From the NCBI RefSeq assembly GCF_030540775.2, contig NZ_CP141266.1:2777001-2841000 (forward strand): a stretch of 64,000 bases of DNA, in the 5' to 3' direction. Source of the stretch: Flavivirga abyssicola. Lineage in GTDB: Bacteria > Bacteroidota > Bacteroidia > Flavobacteriales > Flavobacteriaceae. Below, one piece after another: positions 26,161 to 36,829 of this stretch; position 1 is the first letter of the stretch; each line of letters begins with the position of its first letter. The notes below the pieces were generated by a model. That model saw only the letters and a program-made list of their open reading frames with translations. It did not search any database and was not told the DNA's origin. Made by a program: the position numbers and the translations under genes.

Positions 26161-28101
26161 CTATTTGTCTAAGTTTTCACGTTCTTCTTTTTCAAAAGCG
26201 CGTTCTCCAAATATTTTTTCAAGATTATCTTTAAAGATAACTTCTTTTTCAAGAAGAACTTCGGCAAGCTCTGTTAATTTATCTTTATTATCTTCAAGTA
26301 ATTTGATAGCTCGTTGGTATTGTTTTTCAATGATATCTGAAATTTCTTTGTCAATCAATTCTGCTGTCTGTTCACTATAAGGTTTTGTGAAACCATATTC
26401 ACTTTGTCCAGAATCATAATAAGTTAGGTTACCTATTTTATCGCTTAACCCATATATGGTAACCATGGCTCTGGCTTGTTTAGTTACTTTTTCTAAATCA
26501 CTAAGCGCCCCAGTAGATATTTTATCGAAAATTACTTTTTCAGCAGCACGACCTCCAAGAGCAGCACACATTTCATCTAGCATTTGTTCTGGTCTAACAA
26601 TTAAACGTTCTTCTGGTAAATACCATGCAGCACCTAATGAACGCCCACGAGGAACGATTGTTACTTTTACCAAAGGAGCAGCATGTTCTAACATCCAGCT
26701 TACAGTAGCATGACCAGCCTCATGATAAGCAACTGCCTTTTTCTCGCTTGGTGTAATAATTTTATTTTTCTTTTCTAATCCTCCAATAATTCTATCTACA
26801 GCATCAAGAAAATCTTGTTTATCAACTGCTTTCTTGCCGTTTCTGGCAGCAATTAGAGCCGCTTCGTTACAAACATTTGCAATATCTGCCCCAGAGAACC
26901 CTGGAGTTTGTTTTGAAAGGAAATCAGTGTCTAAATCTTTAGCTTTTTTTAGAGGTCTTAAATGGACTTCAAAAATTTCTTTACGTTCACGGATATCTGG
27001 CAAATCAACAAAAATTTGTCTGTCAAAACGTCCAGCACGCATTAATGCTTTATCTAAAATATCAGCTCTATTGGTAGCGGCGATTACGATAACGTTCGTG
27101 TTTGTACCAAAACCGTCCATTTCTGTTAATAATTGATTTAGTGTATTTTCACGTTCATCATTACTACCAGACATAGCATTTTTACCTCTGGCACGACCAA
27201 TAGCATCTATTTCATCTATAAAAATAATAGAAGGTGATTTTTCTTTGGCCTGTTTAAACAAATCTCGAACACGAGAAGCACCAACACCAACAAACATTTC
27301 AACAAAATCTGAACCTGATAATGAAAAGAAAGGCACTTTGGCTTCACCTGCAACGGCTCTGGCTAATAAAGTCTTTCCTGTTCCCGGAGGTCCTACAAGT
27401 AAAGCCCCTTTTGGAATTTTACCACCGAGTGTTGTATATTTTTCTGGGAATTTAAGGAAATCTACAATCTCTTGAACTTCTTCTTTAGCACCTTCTAAAC
27501 CGGCAACATCTTTGAATGTTGTTTTTACTTCTGTATTCTGGTCAAAGAGTTTTGCTTTAGATTTTCCGATATTAAAAATCTGTCCGCCTGCACCACCACC
27601 AGCTCCACCAGACATACGTCTCATGATAAAAATCCAAACACCAATAAGTAAAATAAAAGGCAGTATACCCATTAAAAGGTTGCCCCAATCGTTGGTTTCG
27701 GTATCAAAGGTTACGACAGGTTTAACCGCTAAATCTTTTGTAAGTTCGTTTAAACGATTCTCGAAATTTTGAAGATCACCAAATTCAAACTTATAGTTTG
27801 GTAGTTTTGTAGCAGAAGGGATAAGTGTTGTTGGCTTCGAGTTTTTATGAACTTCTTTAGCCTCAGCATCTTTAGTTAAATAAACTCTAGCTACACGTGT
27901 ATTCTTTACAATATCAACTTTTTCAACATCGCCATCTTCTAAAAACCTAAAAAAGTCTGAAGGCGTAGTCATATTGCCATCTTGATAGCTTCCATTGCTA
28001 AATAATTGAAAGCCTAAGAAAACAGCTATTAATATTCCATAAATCCAGTATGGACTAAATTTTGGTTTTTTATCTTTTAAATTTTTTTTATCGTTTGCCA
28101 T
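26161..28101 (-). CDS. ftsH: ATP-dependent zinc metalloprotease FtsH
   Basis: A 646-residue membrane-bound AAA protease for membrane and regulatory proteins. Two membrane segments (about 18-33 and 141-160) flank a periplasmic domain. Walker A GPPGTGKT is at 237-244, Walker B FIDEID at 294-299, the second region of homology with Arg finger RAGRFDR at 355-361, and the zinc site HEAGH at 460-464. The C-terminus is charged. Nine bases separate it from rsfS upstream, so the two are probably co-transcribed. Confidence 0.96.
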   Translation of the reverse strand: MANDKKNLKDKKPKFSPYWIYGILIAVFLGFQLFSNGSYQDGNMTTPSDFFRFLEDGDVEKVDIVKNTRVARVYLTKDAEAKEVHKNSKPTTLIPSATKLPNYKFEFGDLQNFENRLNELTKDLAVKPVVTFDTETNDWGNLLMGILPFILLIGVWIFIMRRMSGGAGGGAGGQIFNIGKSKAKLFDQNTEVKTTFKDVAGLEGAKEEVQEIVDFLKFPEKYTTLGGKIPKGALLVGPPGTGKTLLARAVAGEAKVPFFSLSGSDFVEMFVGVGASRVRDLFKQAKEKSPSIIFIDEIDAIGRARGKNAMSGSNDERENTLNQLLTEMDGFGTNTNVIVIAATNRADILDKALMRAGRFDRQIFVDLPDIRERKEIFEVHLRPLKKAKDLDTDFLSKQTPGFSGADIANVCNEAALIAARNGKKAVDKQDFLDAVDRIIGGLEKKNKIITPSEKKAVAYHEAGHATVSWMLEHAAPLVKVTIVPRGRSLGAAWYLPEERLIVRPEQMLDEMCAALGGRAAEKVIFDKISTGALSDLEKVTKQARAMVTIYGLSDKIGNLTYYDSGQSEYGFTKPYSEQTAELIDKEISDIIEKQYQRAIKLLEDNKDKLTELAEVLLEKEVIFKDNLEKIFGERAFEKEERENLDK

Positions 28102-28110
28102 CTGATTTTT

Positions 28111-28482
28111 TTAGTAGCTGGTTTCTATAACTGTTGTTTTTGCATCTCCCCAAAGGCTTTCAATATCGTAATACTCTCTAATGTGCTTTTGAAACACATG
28201 CACTACCACATTTACATAATCTATTAATACCCACTCGGCATTATCGACCCCTTCGGTATGCCAAGGATTGTCTTTAAGCTCTTTGCTTACTTTTTTTTGT
28301 ATTGAATTGACTATGGCATTTACTTGTGTATTTGAAGTACCTTCACAAATTATAAAGTAATCACAAACCGTATTTTCAATCTTTCTTAAATCTAGGATAT
28401 TTATTTTATTACCTTTAACATCTTCAATGCCATTTATTATTACAGATATTAATTGGTCTGCGCTTATATTTTCTTTCGCCAT
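28111..28482 (-). CDS. rsfS: Ribosomal silencing factor RsfS
   Basis: A 123-residue protein that binds uL14 and blocks joining of ribosomal subunits under starvation. The family blocks KINILDLRKIENTVCDYFII, CEGTSNTQVNAI and the end EGVDNAEWVLIDYVNVVVHVF (the conserved W-DYGDVVVH-like motif) are all present. Divergent from birA. A -7 element TAACTTTG on the minus strand at 28509-28502 lies about 20 bases before the ATG and could drive rsfS-ftsH. Confidence 0.94.
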   Translation of the reverse strand: MAKENISADQLISVIINGIEDVKGNKINILDLRKIENTVCDYFIICEGTSNTQVNAIVNSIQKKVSKELKDNPWHTEGVDNAEWVLIDYVNVVVHVFQKHIREYYDIESLWGDAKTTVIETSY

Positions 28483-28575
28483 TAATTTTATTTAATTTAT
28501 GCAAAGTTATTATTTTTTTAGTTCTTTATACTTTAAAATAATCATAAGATTTTTTAGTGTCATAATAACCTCTAT

Positions 28576-29307
28576 ATGCTTATAGTCAAACTTAATGCCA
28601 TCGATTCCACAAATAGCTATTTACGAAAGCTTAGCGCAGAGGAAACTATAGATGATTATACGACTGTTATAGCAAAAAAACAAACACAGGGACGCGGACA
28701 AATGGGGACGGTTTGGGATTCGCAAGCGTCTAAAAACCTAACGTTTAGCGTTTTTAAAAATGTATCTCAGCTATGTTTAGAGCATCCTTTTTATATAAGT
28801 GTTGTTACCTCTTTAGCGTTGTTGAAGACGTTACAATTTTTTTCAATTCCCCGATTAAGTGTAAAATGGCCAAACGACATTTTGTCAGAAAACAAAAAAA
28901 TTTGTGGCATTTTAATTGAAAATGTCATAAAACAAAATAGTATTAAAGCCTCAGTAATTGGTATTGGTCTAAATGTAAATCAAACTAAATTTGATAATTT
29001 ACCCAAGGCCTCTTCTTTAAAAATTATATCTGGAAAAGTTTTTGACTTAGATGAAATAGTTCATGAAGTTTTAAAAAACTTAAAACATTATTTTCTTCTT
29101 TTAGAAAAAGGAAATTATGATCTTTTAAAAAATGACTATGAAGTTTATTTGTTTAGAAAAAATAAACCCTCAACATTTAAAGATGAAGAAGGTATTGTGT
29201 TTTCTGGTTTTATAAAAGGGATTTCCAAGTCTGGAAATCTTCAGGTTTTGCTAGAAGACGATATTATAAAAGCGTTTGATTTAAAAACGATTACCCTTTT
29301 ATACTAA
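28576..29307 (+). CDS. birA: Biotin-[acetyl-CoA-carboxylase] ligase
   Basis: A 243-residue biotin protein ligase. The catalytic signature TQGRGQMGTVWDS binds biotinyl-AMP, and LSVKWPNDILSENKKICGIL holds the catalytic lysine region. GIGLNVNQTKF follows. There is no N-terminal helix-turn-helix, so it is a monofunctional ligase and not a repressor. The C-terminal domain (about 190-243) is the small SH3-like cap. Convergent with the SRPBCC gene, whose stop overlaps by four bases. Confidence 0.92.
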   Translation: MLIVKLNAIDSTNSYLRKLSAEETIDDYTTVIAKKQTQGRGQMGTVWDSQASKNLTFSVFKNVSQLCLEHPFYISVVTSLALLKTLQFFSIPRLSVKWPNDILSENKKICGILIENVIKQNSIKASVIGIGLNVNQTKFDNLPKASSLKIISGKVFDLDEIVHEVLKNLKHYFLLLEKGNYDLLKNDYEVYLFRKNKPSTFKDEEGIVFSGFIKGISKSGNLQVLLEDDIIKAFDLKTITLLY

Positions 29308-29699
29308 ATGGCATTGGGAATACTGGTAGCAAGTGTTTCAATAAATTTGCTAATAGGACTTTTTATCATCATTGCCATCATTGGATTAAATTCTCCAGTA
29401 AATTCTAATTGAACTTCGCTGGAAGTTTCGTCTATTTCAGTAATATTTCCAATAAGAGAAAAATCTAATTTTCCACCAGCAGCTCCTAAAACTATTTTAT
29501 TCGGTGCTATAGCTTCTTTCTTTTCAAGAACAATTTCTGGCATACCTTTTAAAGCAAATAAAAATTTGTCTTTTTCTAAAACTTCAAACTTACTAATATT
29601 TTCGGGCATTAAAGCTTCGAAATTTTTAACATCAGATAAAAAATCAAATACTTCTTGAGGGGATTTACCAACGTTAATTTTTGGAGATTCTAAATTCAT
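29304..29699 (-). CDS. SRPBCC (START-like) family protein
   Basis: A 131-residue helix-grip protein. It begins LESPKINVGKSPQEVFDFLS, the typical first strand and helix, and ends FNPMMAMMIKSPISKFIETL, the long C-terminal helix that closes the hydrophobic pocket. Ligand unknown. It lies 24 bases downstream of pyrE on the same strand and is probably co-transcribed, but the pairing gives no functional clue. Confidence 0.8.
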   Translation of the reverse strand: MNLESPKINVGKSPQEVFDFLSDVKNFEALMPENISKFEVLEKDKFLFALKGMPEIVLEKKEAIAPNKIVLGAAGGKLDFSLIGNITEIDETSSEVQLEFTGEFNPMMAMMIKSPISKFIETLATSIPNAI

Positions 29700-29723
29700 T
29701 ATTTTTATTTTAGTAAGGGTATA

Positions 29724-30368
29724 TCAATTAGCGTTCCATTCTGCAGGGTTGCTATTCCATTCAGATAGTGTTTTTAATTCTTTTTCTGAAATATAATTTG
29801 TGTCTAAAGCTTGTTCCAATAAGCTTTCATAATTGCTAAGTGTTTGTAATTCAATTTGCTCCTTCTCAAAATTTTCGGTAGCAACATCAAAACCGTAAGT
29901 AAAAATGGCAATCATCCCCTTTACATTTATCTTAGCATCTTTTAAAGCCTTTACAGCATTTAAACTACTTTTTCCTGTGCTTATTAAGTCTTCAACAACA
30001 ACAACATTTTGTCCACCTTCAATAAAACCTTCTATTTGATTTTTTCTGCCATGTCCTTTAGCATCAGGTCTTACATATATAAAAGGCAAACCTAAATAAT
30101 CTGCAACTAGCATGCCTATTCCTATGGCTCCAGTTGCAACACCAGCAATGGCATCTGGTTTACCGTATTTATTTTCAATAAACTTACTCATCGTTTCACT
30201 AATATAATTTCGAATTAGTGGAAATGATAATACAATACGGTTATCACAATAAATTGGCGATTTCCATCCAGAAGCCCAAGTAAATGGCTCTTTTGGACTA
30301 AGTTTTATAGCATTAATCTGTAATAAAACTTCAGCAGTTTTTTTGGCGGTGTCTTTATTAAAAATCAT
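29724..30368 (-). CDS. pyrE: Orotate phosphoribosyltransferase
   Basis: A 214-residue enzyme of pyrimidine synthesis that adds PRPP ribose to orotate. FTWASGWKSPIYCDNRIVL is the orotate-binding start, GVATGAIGIGMLVADYLGLP follows, RPDAKGHGRKNQIEG is the catalytic flexible loop and VVVVEDLISTGKSSLNAV the PRPP motif. I start it at the ATG at 30368 (MIFNKDTAKK). The frame is open 24 codons further, but the promoter element TAATTTTG lies inside that extension. Confidence 0.93.
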   Translation of the reverse strand: MIFNKDTAKKTAEVLLQINAIKLSPKEPFTWASGWKSPIYCDNRIVLSFPLIRNYISETMSKFIENKYGKPDAIAGVATGAIGIGMLVADYLGLPFIYVRPDAKGHGRKNQIEGFIEGGQNVVVVEDLISTGKSSLNAVKALKDAKINVKGMIAIFTYGFDVATENFEKEQIELQTLSNYESLLEQALDTNYISEKELKTLSEWNSNPAEWNAN

Positions 30369-30373
30369 GTTGG

Positions 30374-30381
30374 CAAAATTA
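30374..30381 (-). promoter_or_regulatory. -7 promoter element of pyrE
   Basis: TAATTTTG on the minus strand ends five bases before the ATG at 30368, implying an mRNA with almost no leader. No TTG at the usual spacing. Confidence 0.5.
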
Positions 30382-30499
30382 CATATAAATTTAGATTTAG
30401 CTATGAGTTGCTTCACGAATAAAAATATTTTTTTCAACAATGACTAGATTGTAACTAAAAATAATACTTTTACCATATTCTAATTGTTAGTTGTAAAGT

Positions 30500-31081
30500 A
30501 TGTATAAAGTTTTTGTGGGGGATAAACCTATAATATTAACAACTAAAGTTGAACAAGAAATCAACTTTAAAAACTATTTAATCGATACAGTAAATATTGG
30601 GAAAGTTATTAAGGAGCTTAATACAACTTCATTAAATGAAGTTCGGCTTATTCATAAAAATGAAGATAAACTTCTAAAAAAATTCTTAAAAAAATTACCT
30701 AATGTAATAGCTGGTGGAGGCAAAGTATATAACAAGAATAATGAGATCTTATTTATATTCAGAAATGATAAATGGGATTTGCCTAAAGGAAAGGTAGAAG
30801 GTAATGAAACTATTGAAAAAACAGCAATTCGGGAAGTGTCTGAAGAAACTGGAGTTGGTGGATTAGAGATAACAAAACCTTTAGAAACTACCTACCATAT
30901 TTTTAAACGTAATGGCAGACATAAGATAAAAATCACTTATTGGTTTGAAATGAAAACTAATTTCAATGGTAATTTATATGGTCAAGAAGAAGAAGGCATT
31001 ACAAAGGTTGAATGGTTAAACCAAAATCAAGCAAAAGAAGCTCTTGTAAATTCTTATGCTAATATTAAGTTGTTGATTTAG
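30500..31081 (+). CDS. Nudix hydrolase
   Basis: A 193-residue protein. The first 65 residues form a separate N-terminal module with no match I know. The Nudix box occupies residues 97-119 (GKVEGNETIEKTAIREVSEE, then TGV) and satisfies GX5EX7REUXEEXGU fully, so it should be an active pyrophosphohydrolase for a nucleoside diphosphate-linked substrate. Residues KWDLPKGK before the box are typical of MutT/Ap4A-like members. Divergently arranged from pyrE, but no functional link is evident. Confidence 0.88.
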   Translation: MYKVFVGDKPIILTTKVEQEINFKNYLIDTVNIGKVIKELNTTSLNEVRLIHKNEDKLLKKFLKKLPNVIAGGGKVYNKNNEILFIFRNDKWDLPKGKVEGNETIEKTAIREVSEETGVGGLEITKPLETTYHIFKRNGRHKIKITYWFEMKTNFNGNLYGQEEEGITKVEWLNQNQAKEALVNSYANIKLLI

Positions 31082-31105
31082 AAATCATTAAATACTATAA
31101 CTTAT

Positions 31106-33517
31106 TTATTGAAACTTAAAATTGTAAGTTAACGAAAACAATGGGCTATTAAACGCTGAAAGGCTATATGAACCTAATGGGCTATCTAAAAAAACAGAAG
31201 TATCTCGTGTACTATTACGTTGCGCATAATAAATATTAAACGGATTTTTACGGGCATATAAATTATAAACTGTAAATGTCCAATCATTTAGCCAACGTTT
31301 ATTTCTTTTGTATTTATTAAAATTTATATTCCAGGAAAAATCTAATCTATGGTAAAGAGGAAGGCGGGCATTATTACGTTCCAAAAATATTGGGATTTCG
31401 ATTTCTTCGATTTCAATAACGTTATTAGCCACACTATAAGGTCTTCCTGATTGCGCTGTAAAATTAAAACTAAATGTATGCTGTTTATTACCTTCAAAAT
31501 TAATAGTACCATTAAATACATGAGGCCGATCAAAGTCTGAAGGATACCATTCATTTTGATTTATTCTATCGCTTAATTTTTCATTAAAAGACTTTAGCTG
31601 ACTTCGGGACCATGTATAATTGAACCATCCGTTTATTTTTCCTTTGGTTTTTTTTAAACTAAGCTCAATTCCATAAGATTTCCCTTTACCTTGAATAACA
31701 TCCTGTTCTAAAAATTCTTCAAGAAAAAAATCTGCCCCTGGTTTATAAGCAAGAACATTATTCGTTTCTCTATAATAACTTTCTATACTCATTTCGATAT
31801 TATTGTTGTTGAAGTTTTTGTAAAAACCTAAGCCATATGTGTTTCCTGTTTGAGGTTTAATATTTCTATCTGCGGTTTTCCATCTGGAGGTAGGTAAAGG
31901 TGTTGTCGTATTATAAACATTTTGAAGGTACTGATTCAATTTGGCATAACTAGCTTTTACAGAGGTGTTTTTATTTATTTTGTAAGAGAGTCCTAATCTG
32001 GGTTCCAAGCTATTATAAGATTTAACTTTTTTACCTTTTTCAAAGAATTCAGTTTCAATTATTTCGCCTACTTCATTATATTTCGCCAGGTTATATGGAC
32101 CAACAAATAAAGAATGATTGTATCGCAGTCCTGTTGATATTGATAAAGAATTATTAGGTTTCCAGTTTGTATTAAAATAACTGGACATTTCATAATTCGT
32201 TTCGGTACGTAAGGATACAGGTCTGATGTTAGTCGAGCTCCCTGGGTTTAAATCGCCAGGTTCAATTTTGTAGCGATTTACCTGAATACCTGCGTAATAA
32301 TCAAAATTGTCTTTAACTTTTTTAGAAAATTCTGAAATAAGACTTAAATAGTTAATTCTGGACTGGTATTCAATCTTATTATCACTTTCAAATTCAGGAA
32401 AAATAATTTTCGGAGTATATTTACTGCTGACTAATACTGTTTTAAGGTTTGTATTTTCATTAAATGAATGGATCCAGTTGAGAGTTCCATTTAAAATCCC
32501 AAAATCATACTGGTTACTTTCTGCGTTGACATTTTCAACTTTTGATACAAGGTCTAACTGATAAAAATCTTTACTAAAAAAACCTGTAAAAGAGATTTGG
32601 TCTTTTTCTGTAGGGAGGTATAATAGTTTTAAGGTCGCATCCCCGAATTTAGCCTTCGTGTTTTTAAGTCGTTTAGAGACAATAGGTAATAAAAAATCAG
32701 TAAGACCAGCTCTGGCACCAGCAATAACCATTAGTTTGTCTTTTATAATGGGTGTTTCAACTAATAACCTGCTAGATACCAAGCCTAACCCTCCACTTAG
32801 TTTAAATTTATTGGTAAAAGGGTTTTTAGATTTTATGTCAAGTACAGAGGCTACTCTACCTCCATATCTGGAAGGAATATTAGCTCTATATAAATTTAAG
32901 GAAGAGATGGCGTCTGGTGTGAAAACGGAAAATAGACCAAAAAGATGTGTAGGATTAAAAACTGGAGCATGGTCGTAAAGTATTAGATTTTGATCGAGTG
33001 AGCCCCCTCTTACAGAAAGTCCATTACTAATATCTCCTGCATTACTAACGCCAGCCAACAAGGTCATCCCTTTAAGCACATCAATTTCTCCAAGGGCCGT
33101 TGGTAATTTTTTTAATTCTTGTGAACTCAATTGTAAGACCCCCATTTGTGGTGACTCTATATTGTCATTTGCTTTTTTAGCTAAAACCAGAATTTGTGAT
33201 AGCTTTTCTTCGTTTGCAGAAAGTGTAATTTTAAGAAAACTATTTTTATCTAATACAATTTGCTCAGTGTATTCTTTGTATCCTATATATGAGAATGTAA
33301 TTGAATACGTATTCTTTGGCAATTCTATAGAAAATATACCATTATTATCAGTAATACCTCCACAATTACAGGGTGTTATGGAAATTTGTGTATTTTCAAG
33401 GGGCTTACCGGTATTTCTATCTAAAACCTTATAAGTTAAGTTATATTTAGAAATTTGTCCGTTTGCTGATGACATGAACAGTAAAAAATATAAAAAAAGA
33501 GCGCATACATTCTTCAT
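31106..33517 (-). CDS. TonB-dependent receptor with carboxypeptidase-like N-terminal domain
   Basis: An 803-residue outer-membrane receptor. Signal peptide 1-20; a CarboxypepD-regulatory-like domain at about 25-105 (NLTYKVLDRNTGKPLENTQI); plug domain about 115-230 with ALGEIDVLKGMTLLAGVSNAG and GLSVRGGSLDQNLILYD; then the 22-strand barrel ending SLTYNFKFQ. There is no SusD homologue; instead a DUF4249 lipoprotein gene lies 22 bases upstream, a common Bacteroidota pairing. Cargo (metal chelate, peptide or other) cannot be told from the sequence. Confidence 0.9.
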   Translation of the reverse strand: MKNVCALFLYFLLFMSSANGQISKYNLTYKVLDRNTGKPLENTQISITPCNCGGITDNNGIFSIELPKNTYSITFSYIGYKEYTEQIVLDKNSFLKITLSANEEKLSQILVLAKKANDNIESPQMGVLQLSSQELKKLPTALGEIDVLKGMTLLAGVSNAGDISNGLSVRGGSLDQNLILYDHAPVFNPTHLFGLFSVFTPDAISSLNLYRANIPSRYGGRVASVLDIKSKNPFTNKFKLSGGLGLVSSRLLVETPIIKDKLMVIAGARAGLTDFLLPIVSKRLKNTKAKFGDATLKLLYLPTEKDQISFTGFFSKDFYQLDLVSKVENVNAESNQYDFGILNGTLNWIHSFNENTNLKTVLVSSKYTPKIIFPEFESDNKIEYQSRINYLSLISEFSKKVKDNFDYYAGIQVNRYKIEPGDLNPGSSTNIRPVSLRTETNYEMSSYFNTNWKPNNSLSISTGLRYNHSLFVGPYNLAKYNEVGEIIETEFFEKGKKVKSYNSLEPRLGLSYKINKNTSVKASYAKLNQYLQNVYNTTTPLPTSRWKTADRNIKPQTGNTYGLGFYKNFNNNNIEMSIESYYRETNNVLAYKPGADFFLEEFLEQDVIQGKGKSYGIELSLKKTKGKINGWFNYTWSRSQLKSFNEKLSDRINQNEWYPSDFDRPHVFNGTINFEGNKQHTFSFNFTAQSGRPYSVANNVIEIEEIEIPIFLERNNARLPLYHRLDFSWNINFNKYKRNKRWLNDWTFTVYNLYARKNPFNIYYAQRNSTRDTSVFLDSPLGSYSLSAFNSPLFSLTYNFKFQ

Positions 33518-33539
33518 TATAAACTATTTAATGTTATTA

Positions 33540-34583
33540 CTATTGCCACCCCTCAGGCTCAATTGAGGTTCTAAATCGATTTTCTGTACAGGGAGTTGTT
33601 TCTAAAATCGGGAATCGAACAATGGGTAAAGGTCCTATTGGAGTTTCAGTAATATCCGAACGGTCAATAAAAATGTGTTTAGTTGAAGTGGAAGCTGCTG
33701 TAAACCTTCCTAGAACAAATTCATCATCATCATTTGGATTAAATAAGTTTCCTGATAAGGCAACTGGAGGAGGTGCATTAATTCCACTATTATTATCTAT
33801 AAGATCTTTTATAACTTTAAAATAATTGTATGCAGATTCAGATAGAGAATATTGATGAATTTTTACCAGAATATCACCTCTGTCATAATACGGAATATCA
33901 GCTATAGGCACCGCATTTATTGTTTCAGCATTATTAAATTCATCAGAAAAGAGTTTTATATTTTCATAGAATCTTATTTTCCAACAATCTGTCTCGCAAA
34001 TTAAGTAACTACCTCCAGCCTTTGGTGGGCAAAGCCTAATCTCTTCAAAAAGCTTATAAGTCCAGAAGTAAAAATTTTTTTCATTGGTTGGGTTATTGAT
34101 ATCCGCAGATATAGAATGACCGGGTATAAAACTGTTAAAGCCTTCTCTAAAAAGTAACTCGGAGCTATAATTGGCTTTTAAATTTGAGAAACCTACAGGT
34201 TGAATGATATTTTCAGGTAATGATTGATAATTTCTTCCGTCTGGAAGTGTTATTAATAACTCCCAAGTATCTCCTACAGAAGCATGAAAACCTTCCAGAG
34301 GTAAATAAATACCGTCTTCTTCGGTAAGTTGGATGATAACATTTGTTTCTGTATTCTTAAATCTGACATCTACATTTGGAAGAAAATCATTTACAAATTT
34401 ATTGAACTTAAAACCCGATTCTGAAATTTTTACATAAGACTCTTCTGGTGAAGTAGAGACAAATGCATCTATATATATAAGACCTTCTTTAAAATTGAAT
34501 TCTGGAGTTTCAGGTTCTATGCATCCTAAAAGAAAGATTACTGTAAGCCAATACAAATGATTTTTTGAAAAAAAAACGTTCAT
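33540..34583 (-). CDS. DUF4249 domain lipoprotein
   Basis: A 347-residue exported protein of the DUF4249 family. The signal ends in the lipobox LLGC, with Cys21 as the lipidation site, followed by IEPETPEF. The conserved family start GLIYIDAFVSTSPEESYVKI is present, and the C-terminal third contains Cys-containing segments (RLCPPKAGGSYLICETDCWK, TTPCTENRFRT) that may form disulfides. It is the first gene of a two-gene operon with the TonB receptor and probably forms its extracellular partner. Confidence 0.88.
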   Translation of the reverse strand: MNVFFSKNHLYWLTVIFLLGCIEPETPEFNFKEGLIYIDAFVSTSPEESYVKISESGFKFNKFVNDFLPNVDVRFKNTETNVIIQLTEEDGIYLPLEGFHASVGDTWELLITLPDGRNYQSLPENIIQPVGFSNLKANYSSELLFREGFNSFIPGHSISADINNPTNEKNFYFWTYKLFEEIRLCPPKAGGSYLICETDCWKIRFYENIKLFSDEFNNAETINAVPIADIPYYDRGDILVKIHQYSLSESAYNYFKVIKDLIDNNSGINAPPPVALSGNLFNPNDDDEFVLGRFTAASTSTKHIFIDRSDITETPIGPLPIVRFPILETTPCTENRFRTSIEPEGWQ

Positions 34584-34920
34584 TTCAAATATATTATGTG
34601 ATGATTTTATTCGTTTAAATATTCGTAAATTAAGGATTTAAGTTAGGTAAATAATCTGAAGGAAGTTGTACCTATAGTTTGAGCTAAATCTTTGATTTAA
34701 AATATAATCTTTTGATTTATAGTTATTTAAAACATTTTTTATTGACCATTTGAGATATCTTTTGTTAAATTTGTTGTAGGGTTTTATATTTTCAGGAAGT
34801 TGATTTGAAAAACGAAAGGTGTGAATCGCCTGTTTTAAGCTTAATAAACAAACAAAAGGCAGGACTGAAATTTATGAGAAGATATTAGGAGATAGTTCGT
34901 GGTGCTTTTTGCCTAATTAG
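34584..34920. other. Intergenic region upstream of the DUF4249/TonB operon
   Basis: Apart from general AT richness I see no frame, hairpin or full promoter here. It should hold the operon promoter on the minus strand and the end of the M14 peptidase transcript. Confidence 0.4.
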
Positions 34921-36663
34921 TTATTTATTTACTCTGTACACTGGATATTGCATATGGGTATTTTCATAATGTTCACTTTGCTTATGTATCCAATCTAATT
35001 GTTGATACCAATTATTGTTGAATTCCTTGATGTCTTTTTTGCGAAGCTCAAAAGCTTCTCTTAGTTTAGGATTGTTGTTTAGCAATTCTAAAGCTTTATC
35101 CTCCCATACGTAAGGTGAGAATCCTTCTTTTTGCTGTAAAATAGAGTCAAAGAAGTTCCAGTTAAAAAAAGAATCTGGTGCTTGTGGTTCTAGGGTTTCT
35201 AATAAATACCTAAGTGCATTCTGGTGTGTATAAATAATAAAATCACCTTTTGTAAAATGGACCTCTTTCTCGGTTTTAATAAGTTTAGTATTATAATGCT
35301 GATAGTGGCCTTCATAAGGTGTTTTTCGAGTGTCATAATTACTAATTTTATACGATTCAACTGCAATTATTGAATCTTTTTTAAGAGTAGTCATCTCTAC
35401 TTCATTCAGTTTTAAAAGCTCAATAATTTTATGCCAGCTTTGAGGTATTATATAAGCGCGAGGAACTTTAACTTCTAAACTAGGTTTGAAATAGTTTTGA
35501 TAATTAACTTTTTTGGTGAATGGCTTATTTCTGTTATATTTTAATCGGTTAGTTCCTGTTATTTTACTTGTAATTAGTTCGCCTTCAAAACCTTTAAAAT
35601 TTAAAACTGTAGTTTTTGTTGTGTCGATTTCCCAGAGAAGCGGGTAGGTTTTTGTATGGTTATCAAAATGTTCTTTTAAATGAAGTCGTTTCTGTTGTAT
35701 TTCAATATGATCCTCTTCTATGAGTTCAATCATACTTTTCATAAGTTCATAAGTACCCTCAACACGCTGTTTGTATGGTTTAAGCATGTGGGTTTCTACC
35801 ATCATGCCAAGTGTATTGAACAATGTCGTGTAGCCTGTTGAATATCTAGGAGAATCCATGAATTGAGAAAAACCTTTTTCTGGAACGTCATTAAAAACAT
35901 TAACGTAAGGTGTCATATCCCATTTTTTTAATGCCAGTTTTTGTTCAAGTTTAGGCATCATACGATTATGGATGTATTCACCCAGATCACCTCCTAATTT
36001 ATTGTGTTGTGTAAATAAATGCGTAAGAGTGTATTGATAATCTGCACCATTACTCACATGGTTGTCAATAAAAACATCTGGTTTTACCAAATGAAAAATT
36101 TGAGTAAATGTTTTTGCATTTTTAGTATCACATTTAATGAAATCACGATTTAGATCATAGTTTCTTGCATTTCCTCTAAAACCATATTCTTTTGGTCCGT
36201 TTTGATTGGTTCGAGTAGTTGAATTTCTATTAAGGCTACCACCAACATTGTAAATAGGAATAGTTACCAATACGGTTTCTTTTGGGGTTTTAATTTTGTT
36301 TTGAACAATATCTCTGAAAAGTATCATCGTTGCATCAATACCATCACTTTCTCCAGGATGAATACCGTTATTTATCAACAGTATATTTTTTTTATTCTTA
36401 CGAATTTTCGGAAAATCGAATTCTTTATTTGGGTTAAGAGTTACTATGTGTAAAGGTTTACCTGAATCTGTTTCTCCTATAGTTTGTATAGAAATTTCTG
36501 AATACGCTTCTGCCAAACGTGTATAAAATGCTATAGTTTGTTGATACGTTCCAGTCTCTAATCCTTTCGATTTTTCGAAATGTGTTTCAAAATTATATGT
36601 TGGTTTTTTATTTGAATGCGTACAAGAAATGCAAAAAATTAGGGAGATAAGTATTAACCTCAT
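34921..36663 (-). CDS. M14 family zinc carboxypeptidase-like lipoprotein
   Basis: A 580-residue exported peptidase. Lipobox CISC puts the lipid anchor on Cys14. Zinc ligands can be placed at H102 and E105 (GIHPGESDG) and H202 (FIDNHVSNGAD); NARNYDLNRDFIKCD, with the substrate-binding Asn-Arg, is the usual M14 block. The C-terminal 250 residues form an extra domain without a match I recognise. The length is typical of Bacteroidota periplasmic M14 members. Substrate unknown; the anchor suggests degradation of peptides at the cell surface or in the periplasm. Confidence 0.86.
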   Translation of the reverse strand: MRLILISLIFCISCTHSNKKPTYNFETHFEKSKGLETGTYQQTIAFYTRLAEAYSEISIQTIGETDSGKPLHIVTLNPNKEFDFPKIRKNKKNILLINNGIHPGESDGIDATMILFRDIVQNKIKTPKETVLVTIPIYNVGGSLNRNSTTRTNQNGPKEYGFRGNARNYDLNRDFIKCDTKNAKTFTQIFHLVKPDVFIDNHVSNGADYQYTLTHLFTQHNKLGGDLGEYIHNRMMPKLEQKLALKKWDMTPYVNVFNDVPEKGFSQFMDSPRYSTGYTTLFNTLGMMVETHMLKPYKQRVEGTYELMKSMIELIEEDHIEIQQKRLHLKEHFDNHTKTYPLLWEIDTTKTTVLNFKGFEGELITSKITGTNRLKYNRNKPFTKKVNYQNYFKPSLEVKVPRAYIIPQSWHKIIELLKLNEVEMTTLKKDSIIAVESYKISNYDTRKTPYEGHYQHYNTKLIKTEKEVHFTKGDFIIYTHQNALRYLLETLEPQAPDSFFNWNFFDSILQQKEGFSPYVWEDKALELLNNNPKLREAFELRKKDIKEFNNNWYQQLDWIHKQSEHYENTHMQYPVYRVNK

Positions 36664-36829
36664 GTTTTAATAAATCAAGAATTATTCTATAAAGATATTT
36701 TTAAAAAACTTAAAATTAGAAAAAAATAACTATATTTAAAATGTAAGTATTACCCTTCGTGATTATTAAAAAGGTGATTTTTTGAAGTTTTTTTGTATTT
36801 TTATTAATCTCTCAAAAATGATTTTTATT